From Gammaproteobacteria bacterium (GTDB lineage: Bacteria; Pseudomonadota; Gammaproteobacteria; JAKDMP01): a DNA stretch of 38,987 nt. The notes below the pieces were generated by a model. That model saw nothing but the letters and a program-made list of their open reading frames with translations, searched no databases and was not told where the DNA came from. The position numbers and the translations under genes are program-made. Shown here piece after piece: positions 38,476 to 38,987 of the stretch (positions within the stretch are counted from its first letter, which is position 1; each line of letters begins with the position of its first letter). Location: NCBI GenBank assembly GCA_027018875.1, contig JALUYA010000044.1, positions 1-38,987 on the forward strand, read 5' to 3'.

Positions 38476-38987
38476 ATGTCCAGGCTCGCAGAATTGATCC
38501 TCGACCTCGACTGCCGGCTGGCCACGGTAACGGATCGGGCGGGTCTCGCCCAGATCCTGGTGGACTGGGCACTCTTCGCCGGTGCGGACGGGGCCTGGGT
38601 GGGACACCCGGACGAAAGCAAAAAGATGGTCTTTGAAGCCCTGGCCGGTGAAGGCATGGCGGAGTACCTCGACACCATCACGGTACGGGTGGATGACAGC
38701 CCCGAAGGCCAGGGCCCCAGCGGTCGCGCCTGGCGCAGCGGCAAGATACAAATCATGGACGACTGGGCCCGGCACAAGAACCCCACTCCTTGGGACGAAC
38801 CCCGCGCCCGGGCCGGCTGGCGCTCCTCGGCGGCAGTACCCCTTTGCAACCCCGCGGGAATCGTGGCAACAGCGACGGTTGTCAGCCGTCGTATAGTGAC
38901 CTTTTCCACCCCGCCTTGGCCCGATCTACTGCAACACCTGTCCGCCACCCTGGGGCTTACGCTCCAGCACCTGGATGACCGCCGCCG
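38476..38987 (+). CDS. GAF-domain protein, N-terminal part (runs off window)
   Basis: The ATG at 38476 opens MSRLAELILDLDCRLATVT and the frame stays open for about 170 codons to the window edge. An in-frame TAG at 38425 makes this the only standard start, although no clear ribosome site precedes it. The text AWVGHPDESK, then GPSGRAWRSGKIQIMDDW and WRSSAAVPLCNPAGIVATATV is the pattern of GAF sensor domains in signalling proteins, often ahead of GGDEF or kinase outputs. The output domain is not visible. Confidence 0.75.
   Translation, partial: MSRLAELILDLDCRLATVTDRAGLAQILVDWALFAGADGAWVGHPDESKKMVFEALAGEGMAEYLDTITVRVDDSPEGQGPSGRAWRSGKIQIMDDWARHKNPTPWDEPRARAGWRSSAAVPLCNPAGIVATATVVSRRIVTFSTPPWPDLLQHLSATLGLTLQHLDDRR

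Overview
This window is a chromosomal segment of a gammaproteobacterium. Three gene arrangements point that way: a tRNA(Tyr-Gly-Thr)-tuf-tRNA(Trp)-secE-nusG-rplKAJL-rpoBC block, a ruvCAB-ybgC-tolQRAB-pal-cpoB-queE-queC chain ending in a tRNA-Lys, and a Pseudomonas-type five-step histidine degradation set. The species cannot be fixed from sequence alone. Base composition is uneven: hand-counted 60-base lines inside rpoB are about 40% GC, while a line in the hut cluster is about 75%.

Positions 1-14262 (minus strand). This is the transcription/translation block, read right to left. A stable-RNA promoter near 13950 drives tRNA-Tyr, tRNA-Gly, tRNA-Thr and tuf. After tuf come tRNA-Trp, secE, nusG, rplK, rplA, a conserved L10 leader RNA, rplJ, rplL, an intergenic hairpin, rpoB and rpoC. 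Just beyond rpoC, the first 17 codons of what looks like an IS5-family transposase begin and run off the window. rpsL would normally follow rpoC.

Positions 14187-24422 (minus strand). A near-continuous chain of short-gapped or overlapping genes runs from yfaZ through yebC, ruvC, ruvA, ruvB, ybgC, tolQ, tolR, tolA, tolB, pal, cpoB, queE and queC to tRNA-Lys. It combines an outer-membrane protein, a transcription/translation regulator, Holliday-junction processing, the Tol-Pal envelope machine and queuosine precursor synthesis.

Positions 24437-30646. relA (plus) overlaps a Bax-like glucosaminidase gene. Facing them is a 343-residue coiled-coil protein I do not recognise. Then come ppsR (a PEP synthase regulatory kinase/phosphorylase), a structured 365-base divergent region and a PAP2-family phosphatase.

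Positions 30588-35495. Histidine utilisation: hutF-hutG leftward, hutI-hutH rightward, from a 45-base divergent gap. HutF and HutG together define the route through N-formylglutamate. Urocanase (hutU) and a hut repressor are not in the window.

Positions 35512-38987. manC-manB (leftward) supply GDP-mannose for polysaccharide synthesis. A GAF-domain gene starts rightward and is cut by the window end.

Most of the window is well-known housekeeping sequence. I see no convincing undescribed multi-gene system. The best leads are the unknown coiled-coil gene, the relA-glucosaminidase overlap, the IS insertion behind rpoC, the incomplete hut set and two structured intergenic regions.
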